This document shows, in pieces, positions 25,161 through 32,921 of a stretch of 64,000 nucleotides of DNA. The notes beneath the pieces were generated by a model. It did no database searches. It was not told where the DNA came from and saw nothing but the letters and a program-made list of their open reading frames with translations. Within the stretch, counting starts at the first letter, position 1, and each line of letters starts with the position of its first letter. This DNA comes from Streptomyces flaveolus. GTDB lineage: Bacteria; Actinomycetota; Actinomycetes; Streptomycetales; Streptomycetaceae. The stretch lies in assembly GCF_014648815.1 (NCBI RefSeq), contig NZ_BMRV01000013.1:124001-188000 (forward strand). Direction: 5' to 3'. The translations under genes and the position numbers were made by a program.

Positions 25161-26642
25161 TCAGCCGCGCGGGAGCAGGAAGCGGGCGAATGCGGCGGTG
25201 GCCAGGAGGAGGGCGGCGACGACCAGGAGGCCCAGGCGCATGCCCGGCAGGGAGAAGCCTCCCTGGGAATCGGCGAGCATGCTGCCGAACAGAGCGACGG
25301 CGAGCGCGCCGCCGGTCTGCCGGGAGGCGTTGAGCAGTCCCGAAGCGATCCCCGCGCGCCGGGCCGGCACGGCCTCCATCAGCAGCGCGGTCAGCGCCGG
25401 CACCGCGAGTGCCCCGCCCACGCTCAGCGGCACCAGCAGGACCACCACCAGCCACAGGGGAGTGTGGGCGGCCAGCGGCAGCATGGTGATCATGGCCGCG
25501 CTGAACAGCACCTGCCCGGTGACGATCACGGCTCGCCGGCCGATCCGCTCCGCCAGCCGCGGTGACACCAGGTTGGTCGCCGTCACCAGCGCCGACATCG
25601 GGACGAACATCAGTCCGGCCGCGATCCCCGACATGCCGCGCAGCTGCTGGTAGTACAGCCCCAGAACGAAGATCCCGCCGTAGAAGGCGGCGTTGAGGGC
25701 GAAGCCGACCGCCAGGGCGGGCGCCACCCGGCGGTCGCGCAGCATGCTCAGCGGGACCATGGGGCGCTCGTGCCGGGCCTCCACCCGGTAGAAGGCGTAC
25801 GCGCAGACGACGGCGAGCACGGCGGCGGCCAGTACCGGCCCACTGGTCCAGCCCAGGTGGCCGCCCTCGATCGCGGCGAAGACCAGGGCGGCCAAGGCCA
25901 GTACGGCGGTGAGCTGGCCCGCGCCGTCCAGCGCGGTGGGCCGCCGCGGGGAGCGCTCCACGCGCACCAGCAGGCCGAGGATCACCGCACCCACCGGCAG
26001 GTTGAGCAGGAACACCGACCGCCAGCCGGCGCCGTCGGTGAGCAGCCCGCCCAGCACCGGACCCGCGGCCATCGCCACCGACCCGCCGACCGTCCACAGC
26101 GCGATGGCCCGGGCGCGCTCCCGGGCGTCCTCGTAGGCGTGGCGGATCAGCGCCAGGGAGGCCGGCATCACCACCGCGGCGGCGACGCCCTGGACCACGC
26201 GCGCACCGATCAGCACGCCGATGCCGGGCGCGAGGGCGCAGCCGAGGGAGGCGAGGGTGAAGAGGGCGATGCCCCAGGCGTAGGCGCGGCGGGCGCCGAC
26301 CCGGTCGGCGAAGGCACCGGCGGAGAGCATCAGGGCCGCGAACATCAGGGTGTACGCGTCGACCACCCACTGCAGTCCGGCCATACCCCCGCTGAGGGAG
26401 TGCTGGATCGCGGGCAGCGCGATGTTGACGGCGGAGACGTCAATGGTGATCACCGTGAAGCCGAGCAGCGCCGCGATGAGCGCCCTCGTGTTCCGCCTCG
26501 GCGCGGCGGAGTCGTCCGCGGGCATCTCGGCCGGTCGGCTCCGGGCCGGTCGCCGTCGCCGGAGCACGCGACGCGCGGGATCCCCGGCAGCGCCGGGTGC
26601 GGTGTTCCCGGACGAGGCGGACGGCGACGAGATGAGAGGCAC
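25161..26642 (-). CDS. MFS drug:H+ antiporter (EmrB/QacA, 14-TM type)
   Basis: A 493-residue transporter from a GTG at 26642 with AGGAG seven bases upstream. After a ~50-residue cytosolic tail come about fourteen helices. WVVDAYTLMFAALMLSAGAF with DRVGARRAYAW is motif A, and GVAAAVVMPASLALI with VLGGLLTDGAGWRSVF resembles motif C, the antiporter signature. It probably exports drugs or cationic compounds. The divergent XRE regulator at 26886 is its likely repressor. Confidence 0.93.
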   Translation of the reverse strand: MPLISSPSASSGNTAPGAAGDPARRVLRRRRPARSRPAEMPADDSAAPRRNTRALIAALLGFTVITIDVSAVNIALPAIQHSLSGGMAGLQWVVDAYTLMFAALMLSAGAFADRVGARRAYAWGIALFTLASLGCALAPGIGVLIGARVVQGVAAAVVMPASLALIRHAYEDARERARAIALWTVGGSVAMAAGPVLGGLLTDGAGWRSVFLLNLPVGAVILGLLVRVERSPRRPTALDGAGQLTAVLALAALVFAAIEGGHLGWTSGPVLAAAVLAVVCAYAFYRVEARHERPMVPLSMLRDRRVAPALAVGFALNAAFYGGIFVLGLYYQQLRGMSGIAAGLMFVPMSALVTATNLVSPRLAERIGRRAVIVTGQVLFSAAMITMLPLAAHTPLWLVVVLLVPLSVGGALAVPALTALLMEAVPARRAGIASGLLNASRQTGGALAVALFGSMLADSQGGFSLPGMRLGLLVVAALLLATAAFARFLLPRG

Positions 26643-26885
26643 GGTGAACTCCTGAAGAAGGCGACGGACCCGCTCCCGGACGGGGCGGGTGGGCGGGCGG
26701 TCCCGTGCGCCGGGCCGCGGTCCGGTGCCGTGCACCCCCTGGGCCCCGGCGACCGGGCCGCCCGCTCCGGTACCGACTCTGCCCGGGTACGGCGGGGTCC
26801 GGCAGACCGCGTCGTACCCGGGGTGCCGCGTTCCAGGTCCTGACACGGCCCCTCACGCCCGTCACCCGCCTGCCACAATGGCCGG

Positions 26886-27857
26886 ATGGCTGCAACAGGG
26901 GACGCGCGCGGCACCGAACTCGGCCGGTACCTGAAGGCGCGCAGGGCACAGGTACGTCCGGAGGACGTCGGGCTGCCGGCCGGCGCGGGACTTCGCCGCA
27001 CTCCCGGCCTGCGTCGTGAGGAGCTCGCCGCACTGGCGGGGGTGAGCGTCGACTACTACATCCGCCTCGAGCGCGGCCGGGAGACCAACCCCTCCCCCGC
27101 GGTGGTGGACGCCCTCGGCCGCGCGCTGAGGCTGCGCGGTGACGGCTACGAGCGTCTGCACGAACTGGCGGAGCTGGCCTCCGGCCGGCCCTCCGAGCTG
27201 CCCGCGTCATCCGACCACGGTGTCCGTGACTCGGTCCTGCGCATGCTGGAATCGGTTCGTCCGCTGCCCGCCTACGTGGTGAGCCGCTTCAACCGGGTGC
27301 TCGCGGCGAATCCGCCCGGGCGGCGGCTGTTGCCGGGGCTCTGGGACTGGCCGGAGGAGCAGCGCAATCTGACGCGCTATCTCTTCCTCCACCCGGTCGG
27401 CCGAACCCTTTACGAGCCCTGGGAGGACACCGTCGCCCGCTCGGTCGCCCATCTGCGGGCGGTGGCGGGAGCCGCCCCGGACGACCCCGAACTCACCACG
27501 CTGGTCGGGGAACTGGTGCTGAAGTCACCCGAGTTCGCGAGGCTCTGGGAACGGTACGACGTCTGCGAACGAGGTGGCGGGCAGAAGACCTTCCGGCACC
27601 CCAAGGCAGGTGAGATGACGTTGACGTACGAGGTCATGCAGCTGGCCCGGACGGGCGGGCAGCGGATGGTGGTCTATCAAGCCGTCCCCGGCACCGCGGA
27701 CGAGACGAACATGCTCCGCCTGGATCCGGCGCGGCACGGGGACGAGCCGGTGCCCGCGGAGCACCCCGGTCCGGCCGAGGGGACCGGCTCCCCCGCCGCT
27801 CCCGTCCTCACCGGCGCGGTCTCTACCGGCCTTTCGGGGTCCCTTTCCATTCCCTGA
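26886..27857 (+). CDS. XRE family regulator with MmyB-like ligand domain
   Basis: A 323-residue regulator. Residues 1-75 carry the HTH (TPGLRREELAALAGVSVDYY, IRLERGRETNPSPAVVDALG), and the remaining part is an MmyB-type PAS-like domain beginning LPAYVVSRFNRVLAANPP. The family usually controls a divergently encoded oxidoreductase or transporter; here that is the MFS gene 243 bp away. No RBS precedes the ATG. A CACAAT box ends eight bases upstream, so a leaderless transcript is likely. The C-terminal ~40 residues are low-complexity. Confidence 0.92.
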   Translation: MAATGDARGTELGRYLKARRAQVRPEDVGLPAGAGLRRTPGLRREELAALAGVSVDYYIRLERGRETNPSPAVVDALGRALRLRGDGYERLHELAELASGRPSELPASSDHGVRDSVLRMLESVRPLPAYVVSRFNRVLAANPPGRRLLPGLWDWPEEQRNLTRYLFLHPVGRTLYEPWEDTVARSVAHLRAVAGAAPDDPELTTLVGELVLKSPEFARLWERYDVCERGGGQKTFRHPKAGEMTLTYEVMQLARTGGQRMVVYQAVPGTADETNMLRLDPARHGDEPVPAEHPGPAEGTGSPAAPVLTGAVSTGLSGSLSIP

Positions 27858-27898
27858 CCTCAGTCAGAGAAAAGGGCAGGGCGCGACCGGCGACGCCG

Positions 27899-29497
27899 TC
27901 AGCTCCACGGGATCTCGGTGGAGGCCAGGTACCGGAGGCCGCGCTCGCGCCAGAGCCGGCCGTGGCGGGCGAGACGGTCGCGGTGGGCGTCCCAGTCCGG
28001 CGCCCGGCCGGTCCACGCGGTGTGCGCGACGGAGGGCAGGCGGGGCAGCAGCAGGGTGGTCAGGTCGTCGAACCCGTCGATCGACTCCCCGAACACGGTC
28101 GCCGCGATCCCGGCGATCCCGTCGTCGGGGATCCCGTGGGCGGCCGGGTCCCAGGCGGCGGTGTGCCGCACGCCGCGTGGCCGGTAGGCGGTGAATCCGA
28201 GGCGGGCGGCGGTCTCGGCCTGGCCGGACGGAGTGACGTCGGGCGCGTAGGGGCGGTCGAGGTAGAGGTGGGACTGCGGGGAGAGCAGCACGCGTCCGCC
28301 ACCCTCCAGGACGCGCGCGAGGTCGTGGTCGGTGGGGGCGAAGAACCGCTTGAGGGCCTTGATGAGGTCGAGGGTGTAGCCGGCCGCGAGGAGGTCGGGG
28401 CGGCGGGCGAGTTCCTCCTGGGTGTCGGGCAGGTCCATCATCGGCACGTCCACCCAGAACTGGGCGATGTCGTCCGGGGTCGTCCCGGCGCGTGACGCCT
28501 CCTGCCAGGCCAGGGGGCGCTTGCCGGCGGCCCGCACCAGGGCGCGCAGTTCGCGTACGGCGAGGGCGAAGCTGTCCGCGGTCATGCCGAGCGCCTCGTC
28601 GCCGCCGACGTGCACGTAGGGGCCGTCCGTCGCGTCGCACACCTCGGTGAGGACGGAGGCCACCAGGGACCGGGTGGCGGGGTCGGCGAGGTCGAGCGGC
28701 GGGACGTACGGGAATCGGCCGGCCAGCCCCTCCGGCGCGGGCGCGGCGGGCAGGCCCGGTACGGCCTCGCGCAGGGCGGCGCAGTGGCCCGGAAGGTCGA
28801 TCTCGGGGACGACCGTGACGAAGCGTTCGGCGGCGTAGGCCTGGAGGTCGCGGTAGTCCTCGGTCGTGTAGTGCTGCCGGGGGGTGCCGTCCGTACGGCC
28901 GGCGGTCGCGGCGGGCAGCGGCAGGCGCCAGCCCTCGTTGTCAGTGAGGTGCAGGTGCAGGACGTTCAGCTTGTACAGGGCCGCCAGGTCGACGACGCGG
29001 CGCAGTTCGGCGGGGGTGAGGTAGGCGCGTGCCGGGTCGACCATGAGCCCGCGCCATGCGTAGTGCGGCGTGTCCGTCACCTCCCCGCAGCGGATGGGGT
29101 CCGTGGCCGTGGCGATCGTCTGGAGTGCCGTGGTGGCGGCGCGGAACACGCCCTCCGGCGTGGCCGCCCGGCAGCTGACGGCGCGTTCGGTGACGGTGAG
29201 GCGGTACGACTCGTCGCCCGGTTGCGCGGTGCCGCGCGGCGACACCCCGACGGGCGTCCGGGGCGGGGCCGACGGGGCGGTGTCGAGGACGAGTTCGAGC
29301 GTGCGTGAGGCGGTACCGGCCGCCTCCGGGGCCAGCAGGCGGTCGCCCAGGTGCGGGGCGAGCAGCGCGCGGACCGTCCGGGCGACCGCGGCGAGCCGTG
29401 GGTCCGTGGCGGCGACACGCCAGGGACCGGCGAGGCTCAGAACCGCACCGGCGGTGGCTGCCGTTGGTCCCGCGAGCCCCGGAATGACGACGTCCAT
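27899..29497 (-). CDS. GH20 beta-N-acetylhexosaminidase (no signal peptide)
   Basis: A 532-residue glycoside hydrolase. An N-terminal GH20b-like domain is followed by a TIM barrel starting YAWRGLMVDPARAYLT. HLHLTDNEGWRLPLPA and EIDLPGHCAAL are typical, and the catalytic Asp-Glu pair is in YVHVGGDEALG. There is no signal peptide or lipobox, so it acts inside the cell on imported (GlcNAc)n or related oligosaccharides. GGAGGAG precedes the ATG. It is divergent from the GH1/TetR operon, sharing a spacer with a TetR-type operator at 29683-29707. Confidence 0.93.
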   Translation of the reverse strand: MDVVIPGLAGPTAATAGAVLSLAGPWRVAATDPRLAAVARTVRALLAPHLGDRLLAPEAAGTASRTLELVLDTAPSAPPRTPVGVSPRGTAQPGDESYRLTVTERAVSCRAATPEGVFRAATTALQTIATATDPIRCGEVTDTPHYAWRGLMVDPARAYLTPAELRRVVDLAALYKLNVLHLHLTDNEGWRLPLPAATAGRTDGTPRQHYTTEDYRDLQAYAAERFVTVVPEIDLPGHCAALREAVPGLPAAPAPEGLAGRFPYVPPLDLADPATRSLVASVLTEVCDATDGPYVHVGGDEALGMTADSFALAVRELRALVRAAGKRPLAWQEASRAGTTPDDIAQFWVDVPMMDLPDTQEELARRPDLLAAGYTLDLIKALKRFFAPTDHDLARVLEGGGRVLLSPQSHLYLDRPYAPDVTPSGQAETAARLGFTAYRPRGVRHTAAWDPAAHGIPDDGIAGIAATVFGESIDGFDDLTTLLLPRLPSVAHTAWTGRAPDWDAHRDRLARHGRLWRERGLRYLASTEIPWS

Positions 29498-29682
29498 GGT
29501 TCTCCTCCACGCGACTGGTGCCGTTGGGTGCCGCCCGCGGACCCGGGTGCGGCGTCGTGCCGCCGGGCCCCGGGGCCCGGCGCCCCGTCAGGTGGGCGCG
29601 GGCCCCGGGGCGGCCGGCCGTTCCGGAGGAGTGTGGGCCGGCGCGCCTTCCTGCCGGAGCGGCTCGGCCTGTACGCTAACAC

Positions 29683-29707
29683 GAAAACCGATCAATGAAC
29701 GCTTTTC
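29683..29707. promoter_or_regulatory. TetR-type operator (site 1 of a family of three)
   Basis: GAAAACC (29683-29689), an 11-bp spacer and GCTTTTC (29701-29707) form an inverted repeat with one mismatch in seven. The same AAACC-N11-GGTTT layout recurs at 35341-35365 and 35445-35469. It lies between the divergent GH20 and GH1 genes. Confidence 0.6.
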
Positions 29708-29763
29708 ACGGAGCCCGGTCCGGCCCCCGCGCCGGCCGGGTCCGAAGCGGAAGGAGCCCCCGT

Positions 29764-31032
29764 ATGACACCCCCGACCGGGCCCGGTCTCGTGCTGCCGC
29801 ACGGCTTCCTCATGGGAGCCTCCACCTCCGCCCACCAGGTCGAGGGGAACAACGTCTCCAGCGACTGGTGGGCCATCGAGAACCGGCCGGGCAGCTTCGT
29901 CGCCGAGCCCAGCGGGGACGCCGTCGACAGCTTCCACCGCTGGCCGCAGGACATGGACCTGCTGAGCGAACTCGGCTTCAACGCCTACCGGTTCGGGATC
30001 GAGTGGGCCCGTGTGGAGCCCGAGCGGGGGAGGATCTCGCGGGCCGCCGTCGCCCACTACCGGGCCATGGTCCACGGCGCCCTGGAACGCGGGCTCACGC
30101 CGGTGGTGACGCTGCACCACTTCACCTCACCGCGCTGGTTCAGCGAACTCGGCGGATGGTCGTCGCCCGACTCGGCCGACCTGTTCGCGGCCTACGCGGC
30201 CGTGGCCGCCGAGGTGCTCGCGGCCGGCGCCCGCCATGTGGCCACGATCAACGAACCCAACATGGTCGCGCTGATGCACGCCATGAAGCGCGAGGCCGCC
30301 CGCACGCCGGACCTCGGCCGCTCGGGCGCGGCGGCCTTCGACCCCGGTTCCCTGGAACCGGACGCCGACGTGACGCGGGCGCTGATCCGGGCACACCGGG
30401 CCGCCTTCGCCGTACTGAAGGCCGCCGACCCGGAACTGCGGGTGGGCTGGACCGTCGCCAACCAGGTCTACCAGGCCGAACCGGGTGCCGAGGAGGTCGC
30501 CGCCGCGTACGCCGGTCCGCGCGAGGACGTCTTCCTGGAGGCCGCCCGCGAGGACGACTGGATCGGCGTACAGGCCTACACACGGCACCGGATCGGCCCG
30601 GACGGTCCCCTGCCCGTGCCGCAGGGCGCCGCGACCACGCTGACCGGCTGGGAGGTGTACCCCGAGGCGCTCGGCGAGGCGGTCCGGCACACCGCCGCCG
30701 TGGTCGGTCCGGACGTTCCCGTCATGGTCACCGAGAACGGCATCGCCACCGACGACGACACGCTCCGCGTCTCCTACACCACCCGGGCGCTGGCGAGCCT
30801 GGCCGCCGCCATGCGCGACGGCGTGGACGTGCGCGGCTACCTGCACTGGAGCGCGCTGGACAACTACGAGTGGGGTTCCTACCGGCCGACGTTCGGCCTC
30901 ATCGCGGTCGATCCGCACACCTTCGCCCGGCACCCCAAGGAGTCGGCCCGCTGGCTGGGCTCGGTGGCCCGCTCCGGGCGCCTGCCGGGCGCCCCCGCCG
31001 CCACGGCGGCCGGCGTCGTCGGCGCGGGTTAG
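29764..31032 (+). CDS. GH1 beta-glucosidase (cytosolic)
   Basis: A 422-residue GH1 enzyme. GFLMGASTSAHQVEGNN is the family N-terminal signature, ATINEPNMVA carries the acid/base Glu and VMVTENGIA the nucleophile Glu; both are intact. It hydrolyses beta-linked disaccharides or aryl glycosides inside the cell. It is ~30 residues shorter than typical GH1 enzymes but complete. The ATG at 29764 has GAAGGAG upstream. It is followed after 10 bp by a TetR gene, so the two are co-transcribed. Confidence 0.93.
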   Translation: MTPPTGPGLVLPHGFLMGASTSAHQVEGNNVSSDWWAIENRPGSFVAEPSGDAVDSFHRWPQDMDLLSELGFNAYRFGIEWARVEPERGRISRAAVAHYRAMVHGALERGLTPVVTLHHFTSPRWFSELGGWSSPDSADLFAAYAAVAAEVLAAGARHVATINEPNMVALMHAMKREAARTPDLGRSGAAAFDPGSLEPDADVTRALIRAHRAAFAVLKAADPELRVGWTVANQVYQAEPGAEEVAAAYAGPREDVFLEAAREDDWIGVQAYTRHRIGPDGPLPVPQGAATTLTGWEVYPEALGEAVRHTAAVVGPDVPVMVTENGIATDDDTLRVSYTTRALASLAAAMRDGVDVRGYLHWSALDNYEWGSYRPTFGLIAVDPHTFARHPKESARWLGSVARSGRLPGAPAATAAGVVGAG

Positions 31033-31042
31033 GCTGGCCGGC

Positions 31043-31621
31043 ATGGCGAAACGGGGCCCGTACGAGAAGGGCGAGGCGAAGCGCAGCGAGATCCTGCACG
31101 CGGCTCTGGAGATCTTCGCGGCCGAGGGGTACCGGGGGACGTCGCTGCGCAAGGTCGCCGCCCGGTGCAATCTCAGCCTCCCCGGGCTGATGCACTACTT
31201 CGACTCCAAGGAGGACCTGCTCACTCAGGTCCTGCGCATGCGCGACGAGACCGCCCGGATGCGGCAGGACGAGCGCACCAGTCCCGAGAGCTACCGGGAG
31301 ATCATCCGGGAGGGCGCCAGGACTCCCGGCCTGGTGGAGCTGTTCGTGTCCATGGCGGCGGCCGCCAGTGACACCGCGCACCCCGCGCACGCGCACTTCG
31401 CCGAGCGCTACCCGGTGCTGCGCGAACGGGTGGCCGCCTACGTGCGCAAGGCGATGGAAGAGGGCCGCATGACCACGGTCGTCCCGCCCGAGCGGCTGGC
31501 GGTGCTCCTGCTGGCGGTGGCCGACGGCATCCAGCTGCAGTGGCTCATCGACCGGTCGACGGACATGGAGCAGCCCATCGACGACGTCATGCGGCTGCTC
31601 GCTCCGCGGCGGGAGGACTGA
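31043..31621 (+). CDS. TetR family regulator in the glycoside hydrolase cluster
   Basis: A 192-residue regulator with a basic start (MAKRGPYEKGEAKRSEIL), a typical HTH (TSLRKVAARCNLSLPGLMHY) and an all-helical ligand domain. It is co-transcribed with the GH1 gene. The three AAACC-N11-GGTTT sites upstream of GH1, GH3 and the SGNH gene are the best candidates for its operators. The inducer could be a beta-glucoside. It resembles the TetR at 36421-37080 in layout (HTH plus a ...HYF segment) but is not a close duplicate. Confidence 0.92.
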   Translation: MAKRGPYEKGEAKRSEILHAALEIFAAEGYRGTSLRKVAARCNLSLPGLMHYFDSKEDLLTQVLRMRDETARMRQDERTSPESYREIIREGARTPGLVELFVSMAAAASDTAHPAHAHFAERYPVLRERVAAYVRKAMEEGRMTTVVPPERLAVLLLAVADGIQLQWLIDRSTDMEQPIDDVMRLLAPRRED

Positions 31622-31640
31622 GCGGGGACGGTCAGCGCAA

Positions 31641-31683
31641 AGGACGGAGGGCGGGGCCCGGTGCGGGTCCCGCCCTCCGTCCT
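31641..31683. terminator. Bidirectional hairpin terminator
   Basis: The perfect 15-bp stem AGGACGGAGGGCGGG (31641-31655) pairs with 31669-31683 around a 13-nt loop. It separates the convergent TetR and beta-lactamase-like genes. Confidence 0.8.
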
Positions 31684-31703
31684 ACCGGCCGGCGCGAGTG
31701 GTG

Positions 31704-32921
31704 TCACCCCTGGCAGACGCCGGCCGCCTCCCGGACCGCCTCCGTCCACGGCATCCAGCGCGGGTCGGGTCCCGCCGACGGCTCCCAGGACATGGCCGTG
31801 CAGACATAGCCGACGGCCAGGCCGCTCTCCGGATGCGCCATGCCGAGGCGGCCGCCCGCACCGGCGTGGCCGAAGGAGCCCTCGCCGAGCAGGGGTTCGC
31901 CGGGGCGGGGCAGTTCGAAGCCGAGGCCGAAGCGGGACCGGCCGGGTCCGTCGACGAGGCGCAGGGGCCCGGGCGGCGGCAGGTGGTCGGTGTGCGGGGC
32001 ACGGGCCCGGTCGACGGCGGACGCGGACAGCAGCCGTGCGCCGTCGGCCTCGCCGATGAGCGCGGCGTACAGCCGGGACAGCGAGCGCGCGTTGCCGATG
32101 CCGCCCGCCGCGGGGAGCTCGCCGGCCCTCCCCCGGCGCGTGCCCAGCATCTCGACCGCCGCGGCCAGTTCGCGGGCCGAGGCGCGCAGGGCGGTGCCCA
32201 GCCGGTCACCGGGCGCGAGGCCGAGGCGGTCGACCGCAGCGTCGATCTGCGCGTCTCCGGGGCCGGGCCGGACGGTGAACTGCGGGACGAACCTCGGCTC
32301 CTTCGACCTCGGCAGGCCCATCCACAGGTCCAGCCGCAGGGGTGCGGCCACCTCCCGGGCGAAGAAGGCTCCGATGGTCGTTCCCGTGACCCGCCGCACC
32401 ACCTCGCCCAGCAGGTGGCCATAGGTGAGGGCGTGGTAGAGGTAAGCCGTTCCCGGCTCCCAGACCGGCCGCATCGCCGCGAGCGCACGGACACGGCCGT
32501 CCCCGTCGAGGAGGCCGGGCAGGCCGGTGCCGGCCGGGTCGTCGGTGAAGGCGGGCAGCCCGGCCCGGTGGGCGAGGAGGTCGGCCACGGTCGTCTCCGC
32601 CTTGCCCGCTGCGGCAAACTCCGGCCAGTACCGCGCCACGGGCGCCCGGAGGTCCAGCAGGCCGCGCTCGGCCAAGAGATGGGCGCAGACGGCCGTCAGC
32701 CCCTTCGACACGGACATCAGCACGGTGACCGAGTGGGGTCCGAAGGGCCGGCCGGGCGGGCCCGCCGTACTCTCGGTCCACAGGTCGACGACCGGCCGGC
32801 CGTGGTGGTGGACGGCCAGCTGGGCGGCGCCGGGGTCGTCCGCCTGTCCGTGGGCGAAGGCCTCACGTACGGCTTCCCAGCCAGGCCGCACCCGGCCCCG
32901 CACCGCCGCGTGCGCGGTCAC
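31704..32921 (-). CDS. Serine hydrolase, class C beta-lactamase/esterase fold
   Basis: A 405-residue cytosolic enzyme of the EstB/class C beta-lactamase family. SVSK (residues about 70-73) holds the Ser-xx-Lys nucleophile, YHALTYGHL supplies the Tyr of the YxN-like motif, and FGHAGAGGRLG is the third (HxG) motif. There is no signal peptide, so it is probably an esterase or amidase, not a drug-resistance enzyme. Its GTG overlaps the stop of the GH3 gene (GTGA), so the two are translationally coupled. It may remove acyl groups from the glycosides cleaved by GH3. Confidence 0.9.
   Translation of the reverse strand: MTAHAAVRGRVRPGWEAVREAFAHGQADDPGAAQLAVHHHGRPVVDLWTESTAGPPGRPFGPHSVTVLMSVSKGLTAVCAHLLAERGLLDLRAPVARYWPEFAAAGKAETTVADLLAHRAGLPAFTDDPAGTGLPGLLDGDGRVRALAAMRPVWEPGTAYLYHALTYGHLLGEVVRRVTGTTIGAFFAREVAAPLRLDLWMGLPRSKEPRFVPQFTVRPGPGDAQIDAAVDRLGLAPGDRLGTALRASARELAAAVEMLGTRRGRAGELPAAGGIGNARSLSRLYAALIGEADGARLLSASAVDRARAPHTDHLPPPGPLRLVDGPGRSRFGLGFELPRPGEPLLGEGSFGHAGAGGRLGMAHPESGLAVGYVCTAMSWEPSAGPDPRWMPWTEAVREAAGVCQG

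Noticed and set aside
29070..31190. Plus-strand frame through GH20, GH1 and TetR genes
   Set aside because: It crosses two real genes in another frame and has a low-complexity arginine-rich product.
31704..32921. Antibiotic-resistance beta-lactamase
   Set aside because: No signal peptide, and it is coupled to a glucosidase; esterase-type function is more likely.
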